Shown: piece by piece, positions 1-6,697 of the stretch
Numbering within the stretch: the stretch's first letter is position 1
How the letters are laid out: each line of letters starts with the position of its first letter
DNA from: Solobacterium sp.
GTDB lineage: Bacteria; Bacillota_I; Bacilli_A; Erysipelotrichales; Erysipelotrichaceae
Direction of reading: 5' to 3'
DNA length: 11,553 nt
Assembly: GCA_016284975.1 (NCBI GenBank)
Contig: JAEEPV010000378.1
Coordinates: 1-11,553, forward strand
Made by a program: the position numbers and the translations under genes
Notes under the pieces: generated by a model
Database searches by the model: none
Told to the model about the DNA's origin: nothing
Seen by the model: only the letters and a program-made list of their open reading frames with translations

Positions 1-1
1 A

Positions 2-490
2 CTCAAGGACATTGAAGACGCAATCCGTACACCGTTGCGGGACTACCGTGATCAGTTTGAAGGCGCGATCCTGCGCAGCGATGTACTGGAGCTCTCCGAT
101 CTTAAGATCGGGGATCAGCTCAGCGGTACGGTACGCAATGTCGTAGACTTTGGCGCATTTGTTGACATCGGTCTCCATGAAGATGGACTTGTGCATATCA
201 CACACATGTCGATGAAGCGTATCAGCCATCCGAGCGAAGTCGTATCCGTTGGTGACATCGTAACGGTATATGTACTGGAAGTGGATGAGGCGAAGGGCAG
301 AGTGGCACTGAGCCTGCTTCCCAAACAGAAGCTTGAGGAGCGCGATGCGGCTCTTGCGGCAAACCGCCGTAACCGTTCCAAACGCAGCGGCCATCCGAAT
401 GACCGCAGAAAGAAGAATGAACCGAGAAAGTCAGCCAACATGGATGAAGCAATGGCCCGGCTGATGGAACGGTTCGGAAATAAGCATTAA
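2..490 (+). CDS. tex: Tex-family S1 RNA-binding transcriptional accessory protein, C-terminal part (5' end outside window)
   Basis: The frame is open from base 2 and ends at TAA 488-490, so only the last ~162 residues are present. An ATG-less TTG near base 35 is internal, not a start. The segment begins with the Tex-like P-x-RD-x-RD signature (PLRDYRD) that precedes the S1 domain. A complete S1/OB-fold domain follows (about nt 110-315), with the hallmark stretch GTVRNVVDFGAFVDIG, then DGLVHIT and a final VALSLL strand. After it comes a basic, poorly conserved tail (NRRNRSKRSG, DRRKKNEPRK) ending in a short amphipathic segment. Tex proteins bind nucleic acid through S1 and influence transcription and ribosome-associated processes; the HhH and YqgF-like domains would lie upstream of the window. 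It converges on a MATE gene and shares its terminator. The family call is firm because the RD motif plus S1 arrangement is characteristic. A generic S1 protein is the only alternative. Confidence 0.93.
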   Translation, partial: LKDIEDAIRTPLRDYRDQFEGAILRSDVLELSDLKIGDQLSGTVRNVVDFGAFVDIGLHEDGLVHITHMSMKRISHPSEVVSVGDIVTVYVLEVDEAKGRVALSLLPKQKLEERDAALAANRRNRSKRSGHPNDRRKKNEPRKSANMDEAMARLMERFGNKH

Positions 491-497
491 CAACCGC

Positions 498-524
498 AAA
501 AAAAGGGCGAATCGTCCTTTTTTT
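498..524. terminator. Bidirectional intrinsic terminator between convergent tex and MATE genes
   Basis: Seven A (498-504) followed by GGGCG pair with CGTCC followed by seven T (518-524). This gives a stem of about 12 bp with one G-T wobble and the 3-nt loop AAT (510-512). The A-tract and T-tract make it functional on both strands. It lies 8 nt after the tex stop and 9 nt beyond the MATE stop on the other strand. Confidence 0.85.
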
Positions 525-532
525 CTGTCTGA

Positions 533-1948
533 TTATGCGGGCTTTATAGCGTTGTCCAGCCACTTTCCCCGTGCCAGCCGGATGAGCATGAAGAGTCCTC
601 GGACATTGAGCTCCATGCACATGGCGGTCCATACACCGGGAAGCCCCATCGTACGAACAAGAATGGAGGCGGTCAGAATTCGGACACCCCACATGGATAT
701 TAAATTCAGTATGCCCGGGACCAGCGTGTCGCCTGCTCCGCGCAGAGCGCCGGTAATGACAATGCTCGCGGCGAACATAGGTTCGGCAAACAGTTCAATA
801 CGCAAGATCCGGACGCCAAGCTCCTGTACTTCTTTAACAGGGGTAAGGAAGGCGAAAACATACGGGCATAAAAAATACATGATGAGTCCGGCAATGCTCA
901 TAAAGGCAACACCAAGTCCAGTAGAAATCCAGGCAAAGCGTTTTGCGAGATCTCTGCGTCTTGCGCCGACAGCCTGCCCGATCAGAGTGGTGGCAGCGGC
1001 ACCGATACCATAGCCCGGCATATAGCAGAACGCTTCTGCAGTTACTGCGAAAGAGTTGGCGGCCAGTGCCACGGTGCCAAGTGGTGCTACGATCATCGTA
1101 ATAACGATCTGGGCAATGGTCAGAGCAGAATGTTCCAAAGCCATCGGGATAGAGATTTTCAGGGAGTTTTTCCTGATCGCGGGCTCAATCTTCCAGGATC
1201 CTTTGTTTCTCAGGGTAAGGATCCTGGACTTCTCACAGACCGCATAGGCCAGCAGGATGCCGGTAAAAACATAGGAACAGGCAGTTCCCAGTGCGGCTCC
1301 CATTACCCCCAGACCAGCTCCATACATCGGCAGCGTCATCCCAAATACCGTGACGAGACGAGAGGGAAAAATAAAGATCATATTGAACAGTACATCGGAA
1401 GCGCAGCAGATCACACCGAGAATGCTGGGTGTGCGCATATTGCCGGTACACTGCAGGGAAGAAAGAAACAGCGAGTACAGCTGACGAACCGGCAGGAACA
1501 GCGCATAGATCAGAAAATAAGCGGACGCATTCTTTACAATGTCCGGATTGCCTCCCAGCCAGATGGGAAGATAGGAGGAAATGGAAGTACAGATACAACA
1601 AAGAACCAGTGAAAACAGGAGGCAGACAACAATAGACTGCCGGAAGATACGACCGGCGCGCCCGATGTTGTCTGCACCGGTTGCCTGGGCAATCTGTACG
1701 GAGAAACCATAGGCACATGCCATAATCAGATTTCCAATCAGCCAGGTCGTAGAAGAAACAAGGCCGATCGATGCACTGGCAGAAGCACCGAGGGAGCCGA
1801 CCATTGCCGAATCGATATACTGCATGACAATTTCGGAGATCATTGCCAGGATCGTCGGAATCGAGAGTGATACGACTACCCGAACCGAACGTGAGAGCGA
1901 AAGCGGCTCACCGCTGCGCATGATCTCGGAAAGCGAAATCTGTTCCAT
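533..1948 (-). CDS. MATE-family multidrug/sodium antiporter (NorM/DinF-like)
   Basis: This is an integral membrane exporter of the MOP superfamily. MATE proteins expel cationic drugs or metabolites in exchange for Na+ or H+. The product is almost entirely hydrophobic and accommodates the usual 12 helices. It shows the internal twofold repeat of the family: QATGAD after helix ~3 of the first half is mirrored by LIGQAVGARRRDLAKR in the second half. The first helix carries the common IP-x(10-16)-D-x-x-x-VG pattern (SIPTILAM ... IDSAMVGSLG). From ATG 1948 the product is 471 aa, normal for the family. The frame stays open to an upstream ATG at 2017, adding 23 residues with AT-rich codons unlike the rest. 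ATG 1921 is a third possibility. None of the three has a good Shine-Dalgarno, so the start is uncertain; 1948 is a compromise. The gene is transcribed divergently from msrA and ends at the terminator shared with tex. The substrate cannot be read from the sequence. Confidence 0.92.
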   Translation of the reverse strand: MEQISLSEIMRSGEPLSLSRSVRVVVSLSIPTILAMISEIVMQYIDSAMVGSLGASASASIGLVSSTTWLIGNLIMACAYGFSVQIAQATGADNIGRAGRIFRQSIVVCLLFSLVLCCICTSISSYLPIWLGGNPDIVKNASAYFLIYALFLPVRQLYSLFLSSLQCTGNMRTPSILGVICCASDVLFNMIFIFPSRLVTVFGMTLPMYGAGLGVMGAALGTACSYVFTGILLAYAVCEKSRILTLRNKGSWKIEPAIRKNSLKISIPMALEHSALTIAQIVITMIVAPLGTVALAANSFAVTAEAFCYMPGYGIGAAATTLIGQAVGARRRDLAKRFAWISTGLGVAFMSIAGLIMYFLCPYVFAFLTPVKEVQELGVRILRIELFAEPMFAASIVITGALRGAGDTLVPGILNLISMWGVRILTASILVRTMGLPGVWTAMCMELNVRGLFMLIRLARGKWLDNAIKPA

Positions 1949-2089
1949 ATGAAAGCTATTTTGAACCTCGGACGGTCCTGCGTCAATAAAAGTGAATGCA
2001 TGTTTTCTATGCACCATTCAAAGGGAAAGGAAGAAACCGGACAGGGTAATAATCAAAATATCCGGAAGCTGATCTGAGATGCAGGGGAA

Positions 2090-2117
2090 TGCCGGGAACA
2101 GCAGATATTTCCCGGCA
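2090..2117. repeat. 9-bp perfect GC-rich inverted repeat in the MATE/msrA divergent region
   Basis: TGCCGGGAA (2090-2098) and TTCCCGGCA (2109-2117) are perfect reverse complements around a 10-nt centre. There is no T-tract on either side, so it is not an obvious terminator. It lies ~54 bp upstream of the msrA -35 and ~140 bp upstream of the MATE start, so it could be an operator for either gene or a hairpin in the MATE leader. Function is unknown. Confidence 0.5.
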
Positions 2118-2170
2118 AAATGAGAAAACAGCGTTTTGTTTTGCGGGTGATTCTCAAAGAATGATGCAAA

Positions 2171-2205
2171 TTGACATCCATGCGGAGTGACAGATATTTT
2201 ATAAT
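2171..2205 (+). promoter_or_regulatory. Probable sigma-A promoter of the msrA-ppk1-kinase operon
   Basis: There is a consensus -35 TTGACA at 2171-2176. With 17-18 bp spacing the -10 would be GATATT (2194-2199) or TATTTT (2195-2200), both weak. A perfect TATAAT at 2200-2205 is 23 bp away, too far for this -35. Transcription would start near 2207, leaving a ~30-nt leader before msrA. The -35 is convincing; which -10 is used is unclear. Confidence 0.6.
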
Positions 2206-2238
2206 TAATAAATATAAGGTTTTTGTTTTGGAGGAATC

Positions 2239-2757
2239 ATGCGGGAATTATATCTTGCCGGAGGGTGCTTCTGGGGTATGGAAAAAGCACTCAAGGCGCT
2301 TGATGGTGTTGTGGATACCGAGACCGGTTATGCCAACGGACGAACAGAATCTCCGTCCTATGAAGACGTCTGTACAGATACGACTGGTCACAGGGAAACG
2401 GTAAAAGTGATTTACGATCCGGATATTGTTTCACTGGAAACACTGCTGAGAGCTTTTTTCATCTGTGTGAATCCGATGCAGAAAAACAGACAGGGGAACG
2501 ACATCGGTACGCAGTATCAGAGTGGTGTGTACACGACGGATGCGGAAAGTGAAACGTTTGTACGGCAATATATGGAAAACAAACGGAAGGATTATCCGTC
2601 ATTCTATACCGAATATGGGCCGCTGAAGAGTTTCTGGCCCGCCGAAGAATACCATCAGGATTATCTGGAAAAAAACCCGCAGGGATACTGTCATATCTCC
2701 AATGCGGAATATGAACTTGTAAAACAGCTGAATACGGAGGTTCGCACACATGATTAA
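2239..2757 (+). CDS. msrA: Peptide methionine-S-sulfoxide reductase MsrA
   Basis: MsrA reduces free and protein-bound methionine-S-sulfoxide to methionine and so repairs oxidative damage in the cytoplasm. The 172-aa product is full length for a compact bacterial MsrA. The catalytic motif GGCFWGME lies at residues 8-15, with nucleophile Cys10 and acid Glu15. NRQGNDIGTQYQSGVY (83-98) supplies the conserved Asp88 and Tyr93, and YEDVC and TGH (41-51) are also family-typical. Cys151 in GYCHI occupies the position of the first resolving Cys of three-Cys MsrA proteins. The second, further C-terminal recycling Cys is absent, so this should be a two-Cys type. ATG 2239 is set by GGAGGA at 2230-2235, although the spacing is short. 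No signal peptide is visible. The stop overlaps the ppk1 start by 8 bp, so it is the first gene of an operon with polyphosphate kinase. No MsrB domain or gene is in view. Confidence 0.97.
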   Translation: MRELYLAGGCFWGMEKALKALDGVVDTETGYANGRTESPSYEDVCTDTTGHRETVKVIYDPDIVSLETLLRAFFICVNPMQKNRQGNDIGTQYQSGVYTTDAESETFVRQYMENKRKDYPSFYTEYGPLKSFWPAEEYHQDYLEKNPQGYCHISNAEYELVKQLNTEVRTHD

Positions 2758-5008
2758 AAACCTGTATAAAGAAGGATATACGCAGAACCGGGAGCTCTCA
2801 TGGCTTCGATTCGATGAGCGGTGCCTGAATGAGGCAAAAGATGAACGTGTGCCGCTTCTGGAACGAATGAAGTTTGTTTCGATCTTCTCATCCAATCTGG
2901 ATGAATTCTTCAGTGTGCGCGTTGGCTCCATCACAGACATGAAGCACATGAAGACGGATGTGATTGAAAACAAGGCCGGTCTTGATCCGGAGGGACAGCT
3001 CAAGAAAATCTACCAGTCCGCAAATCGTCTGTGCCAGCGCAGAGAGGATGTGTTCCGCGATCTGAAGAAGGCACTGAAGCGGGAAGGCATCTATGATCTT
3101 TCTCTGGAAGAATGCACCAAGGAAGAACGTACCTGGCTGAAGAAATACTTTCACAGTGCAATCGCTCCGATGCTCGGCGCACAGATTGTTGACAGCCGCC
3201 ATCCGATGCCGGCACTTCAGTCCGGAGTGATCTATGCGGCCGGACTCATGAAATACAACGGCAGAGATGCCTTTGCGCTGGTGGCAGTACCGTCCAGTCT
3301 TCATCACATTATCCGTCTGCCTGGGAAACGCGATTCCGTGCGCTACGTGCATATGGAAGATGTCATTCTGGATAACATGGATACGATCTTCAAGGGAACA
3401 CCGATTCGCGACAAGCTGAAGTTTACGGTGATCCGGAATGCGGATGCCAGCGTTGATGATGAAAACTTTGAGGAAGAAGATGACTATCGTGACCGGATGA
3501 TGCAGATGCTGAAGAAACGGAAGCGCCTTGATCTTGTAAGAGTAGAAGTCTCCCGTAATTTCAGCGAAGGCATGAAGAAGTATCTTTCCCGCCTGATCCA
3601 TACAGAAGACAGAATGGTTTATGTCTGTTCCATGCCGCTGGATCGCAAGTATATGCTGCAGATCAGCGACATCCTGACGGATGAGGAATCGAAAAAGCTG
3701 GAGTATGAACCATATACACCAAAACTCAGTCCGACATTCCATTATGATAAAAACCTGTTTGATCAGATTCAGAAGAAAGACATCCTGCTTTCCTATCCGT
3801 ATGAATCAATGGATCCGTTTTTACTGCTGGTAAAGGAAGCGGCAAGTGATCCGAATGTCATATCCATTAAGATTACAATTTACCGCCTGGCCAAGAAAGC
3901 CCGACTGGTTGACTATCTGTGCCTTGCGGCAGAAAACGGCAAGGAAGTTGATGTGCTGATTGAACTCAAGGCCCGTTTCGATGAGCAGAATAACATCGAC
4001 TATTCCGAAAAGCTGATGGATGCCGGCTGCACGGTCATGTATGGTTTTGAAGACTACAAGGTGCATTCCAAGATCTGCCTGATTTCCCGGATGAAAGACC
4101 GGAAACTGTCTCATGTGGTACTGATCTCAACCGGAAACTTCAATGAGAATACAGCCCGTCTGTATACGGACTTTGCCTATCTGACAGCCCGCAGCGGAAT
4201 CGTCCGCGATTCGGTATCGTTCTTCCAGAACATGATGATCGGAAAACTGGATGGGCACTATCGTTATCTGCTGGTGTCACCGGTTTCCATGAAGACCGGA
4301 GTCTGCGATCTGATTGACCGTGAGATTGCAAAAGGAGAAAACGGCCGCATCACCTGCAAACTCAACTCGATTACGGATGAAGAAATCATTGTCAAACTTC
4401 ATGAAGCGTCAGAGGCAGGGGTGCAGATCAACCTGATCGTTCGTGGAATCTGCTGTGTGCTTCCGGAAGTGAAAGGGAAGACCGATAATCTCCATGTCCG
4501 TTCAATTGTCGGAAGATATCTGGAACATTCCCGTATCTATATGTTCGGATCGGGAAGAGATCTCAAACTGTATATCTCCTCAGCAGATTTCATGACCAGA
4601 AATACGGAACGAAGAGTTGAAATTGCGGTTCCGATCATGGATCCGAAGATCAGAGCATTTCTGATGGAGTATCTGGATCTTTGTCTGGCGGACAACATTA
4701 AGGCAAGAAGACTGGATAAACAGGGTAAGTATCATCATATTCATGATGAGAAAGCGGAACTTAACAGCCAGGAAGAACTGATGAAGCGTACGATTGGCTC
4801 AGATGAAACACTGCCGCAGGGCACGATGAAGCCAGCTCACAAAGGAATTGTTTTCGATACCAAATACAAGGCACCTTCGGTACTGGTCAGTGATTCCGAG
4901 AACAAGAGCGGAAAGAAACGTTCGAAAAAAACCTCCGGGAAGTCTGTGAAAAAGTCGAAAGACAAACCCAGGAGTAAAAAGAAAGGAAATAAGGCTAAGA
5001 AGAAATGA
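2750..5008 (+). CDS. ppk1: Polyphosphate kinase PPK1 with lysine-rich C-terminal tail
   Basis: PPK1 reversibly transfers the gamma-phosphate of ATP onto inorganic polyphosphate. The N-terminal domain starts with the signature NRELSWLRFDERCLNEA and continues with FVSIFSSNLDEFFSVRVG (about residues 13-65). A central head domain follows, then the two phospholipase-D-like catalytic domains C1 and C2. His439 in YKVHSK matches the autophosphorylated active-site His of the family, and His593 in LEHSRIYMF is the second conserved His. STGNFNENTARLYTDFAYLT and SSADFMTRNTERR are also typical. The product is 752 aa against the usual ~690. The excess is a C-terminal extension after ~residue 680, of which residues 720-752 are 18/33 Lys or Arg. 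ATG 2750 overlaps the msrA stop by 8 bp and has GGAGG at 2736-2740. The stop overlaps the next gene as ATGA, so the operon is translationally coupled. The enzymatic call is firm; the tail's role is unknown. Confidence 0.97.
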   Translation: MIKNLYKEGYTQNRELSWLRFDERCLNEAKDERVPLLERMKFVSIFSSNLDEFFSVRVGSITDMKHMKTDVIENKAGLDPEGQLKKIYQSANRLCQRREDVFRDLKKALKREGIYDLSLEECTKEERTWLKKYFHSAIAPMLGAQIVDSRHPMPALQSGVIYAAGLMKYNGRDAFALVAVPSSLHHIIRLPGKRDSVRYVHMEDVILDNMDTIFKGTPIRDKLKFTVIRNADASVDDENFEEEDDYRDRMMQMLKKRKRLDLVRVEVSRNFSEGMKKYLSRLIHTEDRMVYVCSMPLDRKYMLQISDILTDEESKKLEYEPYTPKLSPTFHYDKNLFDQIQKKDILLSYPYESMDPFLLLVKEAASDPNVISIKITIYRLAKKARLVDYLCLAAENGKEVDVLIELKARFDEQNNIDYSEKLMDAGCTVMYGFEDYKVHSKICLISRMKDRKLSHVVLISTGNFNENTARLYTDFAYLTARSGIVRDSVSFFQNMMIGKLDGHYRYLLVSPVSMKTGVCDLIDREIAKGENGRITCKLNSITDEEIIVKLHEASEAGVQINLIVRGICCVLPEVKGKTDNLHVRSIVGRYLEHSRIYMFGSGRDLKLYISSADFMTRNTERRVEIAVPIMDPKIRAFLMEYLDLCLADNIKARRLDKQGKYHHIHDEKAELNSQEELMKRTIGSDETLPQGTMKPAHKGIVFDTKYKAPSVLVSDSENKSGKKRSKKTSGKSVKKSKDKPRSKKKGNKAKKK

Positions 5009-6663
5009 AGATAACAGTCTGTCTGCAGGGGAAAGAGCCGATAGAAAAGGTCTATGATCAGCCGGTCGCGATTCGTGAGATTGCAGAAGAGATGCAGAAG
5101 GAACACCCTTATCGGATCACACTTGCCCGTATTAACCGCCATGTCAAACCGTTCAATCGGGTTCTGACCTATGACGGAACACTGGAACTGCTTGATATCC
5201 GGGATCCGGGTGCACGTATGTGTTATCAGTCCTCTCTTCTCATGCTGTATATCAAGGCTGTGCGTGATGTTGCAGGGTCTAAGGCAAAAGTAAAAATCAA
5301 CAACAGTCTCAGCAAGGGTCTCTATACAACAGTTCGTCATGTTCCGATCACCGAAGAGTTTATAGACAAGATTGAAAAACGGATGCGGGAACTGGTTTCG
5401 ATGGCGCTTCCGATTACCCGGATGTCTGTCGAACGTGAGACGGTGATGGATGTGCTTCGGGAAAAGGGAGAACGTTCTCAGATTGAGGGATTTCTGAACA
5501 CACCGGATCTGCAGATCATAACGGTATTTACACTGGAAGATGTGAAACTCGCTTTCTCCGAAGAGCTTGTTCCGAATACCAGCTACATTGATCTGTTTGA
5601 AGTGCGCAAATACCGCCATGGCGTCATGGTGCGCTTCCCTCATCAGTCGGATCCTTCCCGGATCCTGCCGTTTGAAGAACAGAAGCTGCTTTATGATGCA
5701 TTTTCGGAAGAGAGCCGCTGGTGCAAGCTGACGGGTGTCGATTCTGCTTCGGATCTTAACCGGATGATCCTGAATAATTCGGCCCGTGATCTGATCTTTA
5801 TGAATGAAGCGCTGCATGAGAAAAAGATCAGTGAAATCGCAGAGGAAATCCTCAAAAGCAAACGCCGTATTATTCTGATCGCCGGCCCTTCCTCCAGCGG
5901 AAAGACCACATTTGCCAATCGTCTGTGCATTCAGATGAAGGTCATTGGCCTCAACCCGCTGTATCTTGGTACAGATGACTACTTTGTGAATCGTAAAGAT
6001 ACCAAGCTCGGTGAGGATGGAGAACCGGATTTTGAAGGACTGGATGCTTTGGATCGGAAACTGATGAATGATAATATCCGGGATCTGATCAATGGCAAGG
6101 AGGTCGATCTGCCCTCATACAATTTCAAGCAGGGGGAGAAAGAATTTGGAAAGCGGATCACATCAATCTCTTCTTCGCAGCCGATTGTAATTGAAGGACT
6201 GCACTGCCTGAATCCGGTACTGACCGAAGAACTGCCGGACGAAGATAAGTTCCGGATCTATATCAGTCCGCTGACACAGCTGAATATCGACGATTATAAC
6301 CGCATTCCGACAACGGATGCGCGAAAGCTGCGGCGGATTGTAAGAGATGCACAGTTCCGCGGTTACAGTGCGGCCGAAACGATTCATATGTGGCCGAAAG
6401 TCAGCCGCGGGGAAGACAAGAACATTTTCCCGTACAATGATCTGGCTGACATGTTCTTTAACAGCCAGTGCATTTATGAACTGGCAGTTCTGAAGAAGTA
6501 CGCAAAACCGCAGCTTGAAAAGATCCATGATGATCAGCCGGAATATCCGGAAGCACAGCGCCTGCTGAAACTGCTGCAGTATTTCGTCTCATTGGAACAC
6601 GATGAATACATCCCGAACAATTCCATTATTCGGGAGTTCATCGGCGGATCCGTCATTGTTTAA
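5005..6663 (+). CDS. TGS-ThrRS-like domain / uridine kinase-like P-loop protein (predicted nucleoside kinase)
   Basis: This is a 552-aa protein of the phosphoribulokinase/uridine kinase superfamily with an aminoacyl-tRNA-synthetase-like front half. Residues 1 to ~65 resemble a TGS domain. Residues ~70-240 resemble the second additional (editing) domain of ThrRS/AlaRS, but the zinc-type HxxxH is lost: the aligned stretch reads RMCYQSSLL. The C-terminal half is the kinase. Walker A is GPSSSGKT (294-301, Lys300). The substrate/metal segment is LGTDDYFVNRKDTKLG, then VDLPSYNFKQGE, and Walker B-like PIVIEGLHCLNP. RKLRRIVRDAQFRGYSA resembles the lid Arg cluster of Udk. These architectures are annotated as nucleoside or uridine kinases; substrate specificity is inferred, and uridine/cytidine is only the default guess. 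The start is fixed by the 4-bp ATGA overlap with ppk1, indicating translational coupling. It is the last gene before a terminator. ThrRS itself is excluded because the synthetase catalytic core is absent. Confidence 0.88.
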   Translation: MKITVCLQGKEPIEKVYDQPVAIREIAEEMQKEHPYRITLARINRHVKPFNRVLTYDGTLELLDIRDPGARMCYQSSLLMLYIKAVRDVAGSKAKVKINNSLSKGLYTTVRHVPITEEFIDKIEKRMRELVSMALPITRMSVERETVMDVLREKGERSQIEGFLNTPDLQIITVFTLEDVKLAFSEELVPNTSYIDLFEVRKYRHGVMVRFPHQSDPSRILPFEEQKLLYDAFSEESRWCKLTGVDSASDLNRMILNNSARDLIFMNEALHEKKISEIAEEILKSKRRIILIAGPSSSGKTTFANRLCIQMKVIGLNPLYLGTDDYFVNRKDTKLGEDGEPDFEGLDALDRKLMNDNIRDLINGKEVDLPSYNFKQGEKEFGKRITSISSSQPIVIEGLHCLNPVLTEELPDEDKFRIYISPLTQLNIDDYNRIPTTDARKLRRIVRDAQFRGYSAAETIHMWPKVSRGEDKNIFPYNDLADMFFNSQCIYELAVLKKYAKPQLEKIHDDQPEYPEAQRLLKLLQYFVSLEHDEYIPNNSIIREFIGGSVIV

Positions 6664-6671
6664 AACAGAAG

Positions 6672-6693
6672 CGGCAGGTGCGCCTGCCGTTTT
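6672..6693. terminator. Terminator between the operon and convergent ppk2
   Basis: CGGCAGG (6672-6678), a TGCG loop and CCTGCCG (6683-6689) form a perfect 7-bp GC-rich stem. It is followed by TTTT on the + strand, with AAAA upstream (6662-6665) serving the opposite strand. It starts 9 nt after the kinase stop and lies 5 nt past the ppk2 stop, so it probably ends both transcripts. Confidence 0.8.
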
Positions 6694-6697
6694 ACTG

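Noticed and set aside
2171..2404. 77-codon frame overlapping the start of msrA
   Set aside because: It begins within the promoter, has no ribosome site and covers the true msrA N-terminus in another frame.
4837..5817. 326-codon minus-strand frame spanning the ppk1/kinase junction
   Set aside because: It is antisense to two well-supported overlapping genes. Its composition (Phe/Leu/His-rich) is what the complement of Lys/Glu-rich coding gives.
5005..6663. Threonyl-tRNA synthetase
   Set aside because: Only the N-terminal TGS/editing-like part resembles ThrRS. The class II synthetase core and anticodon domain are replaced by a P-loop kinase.
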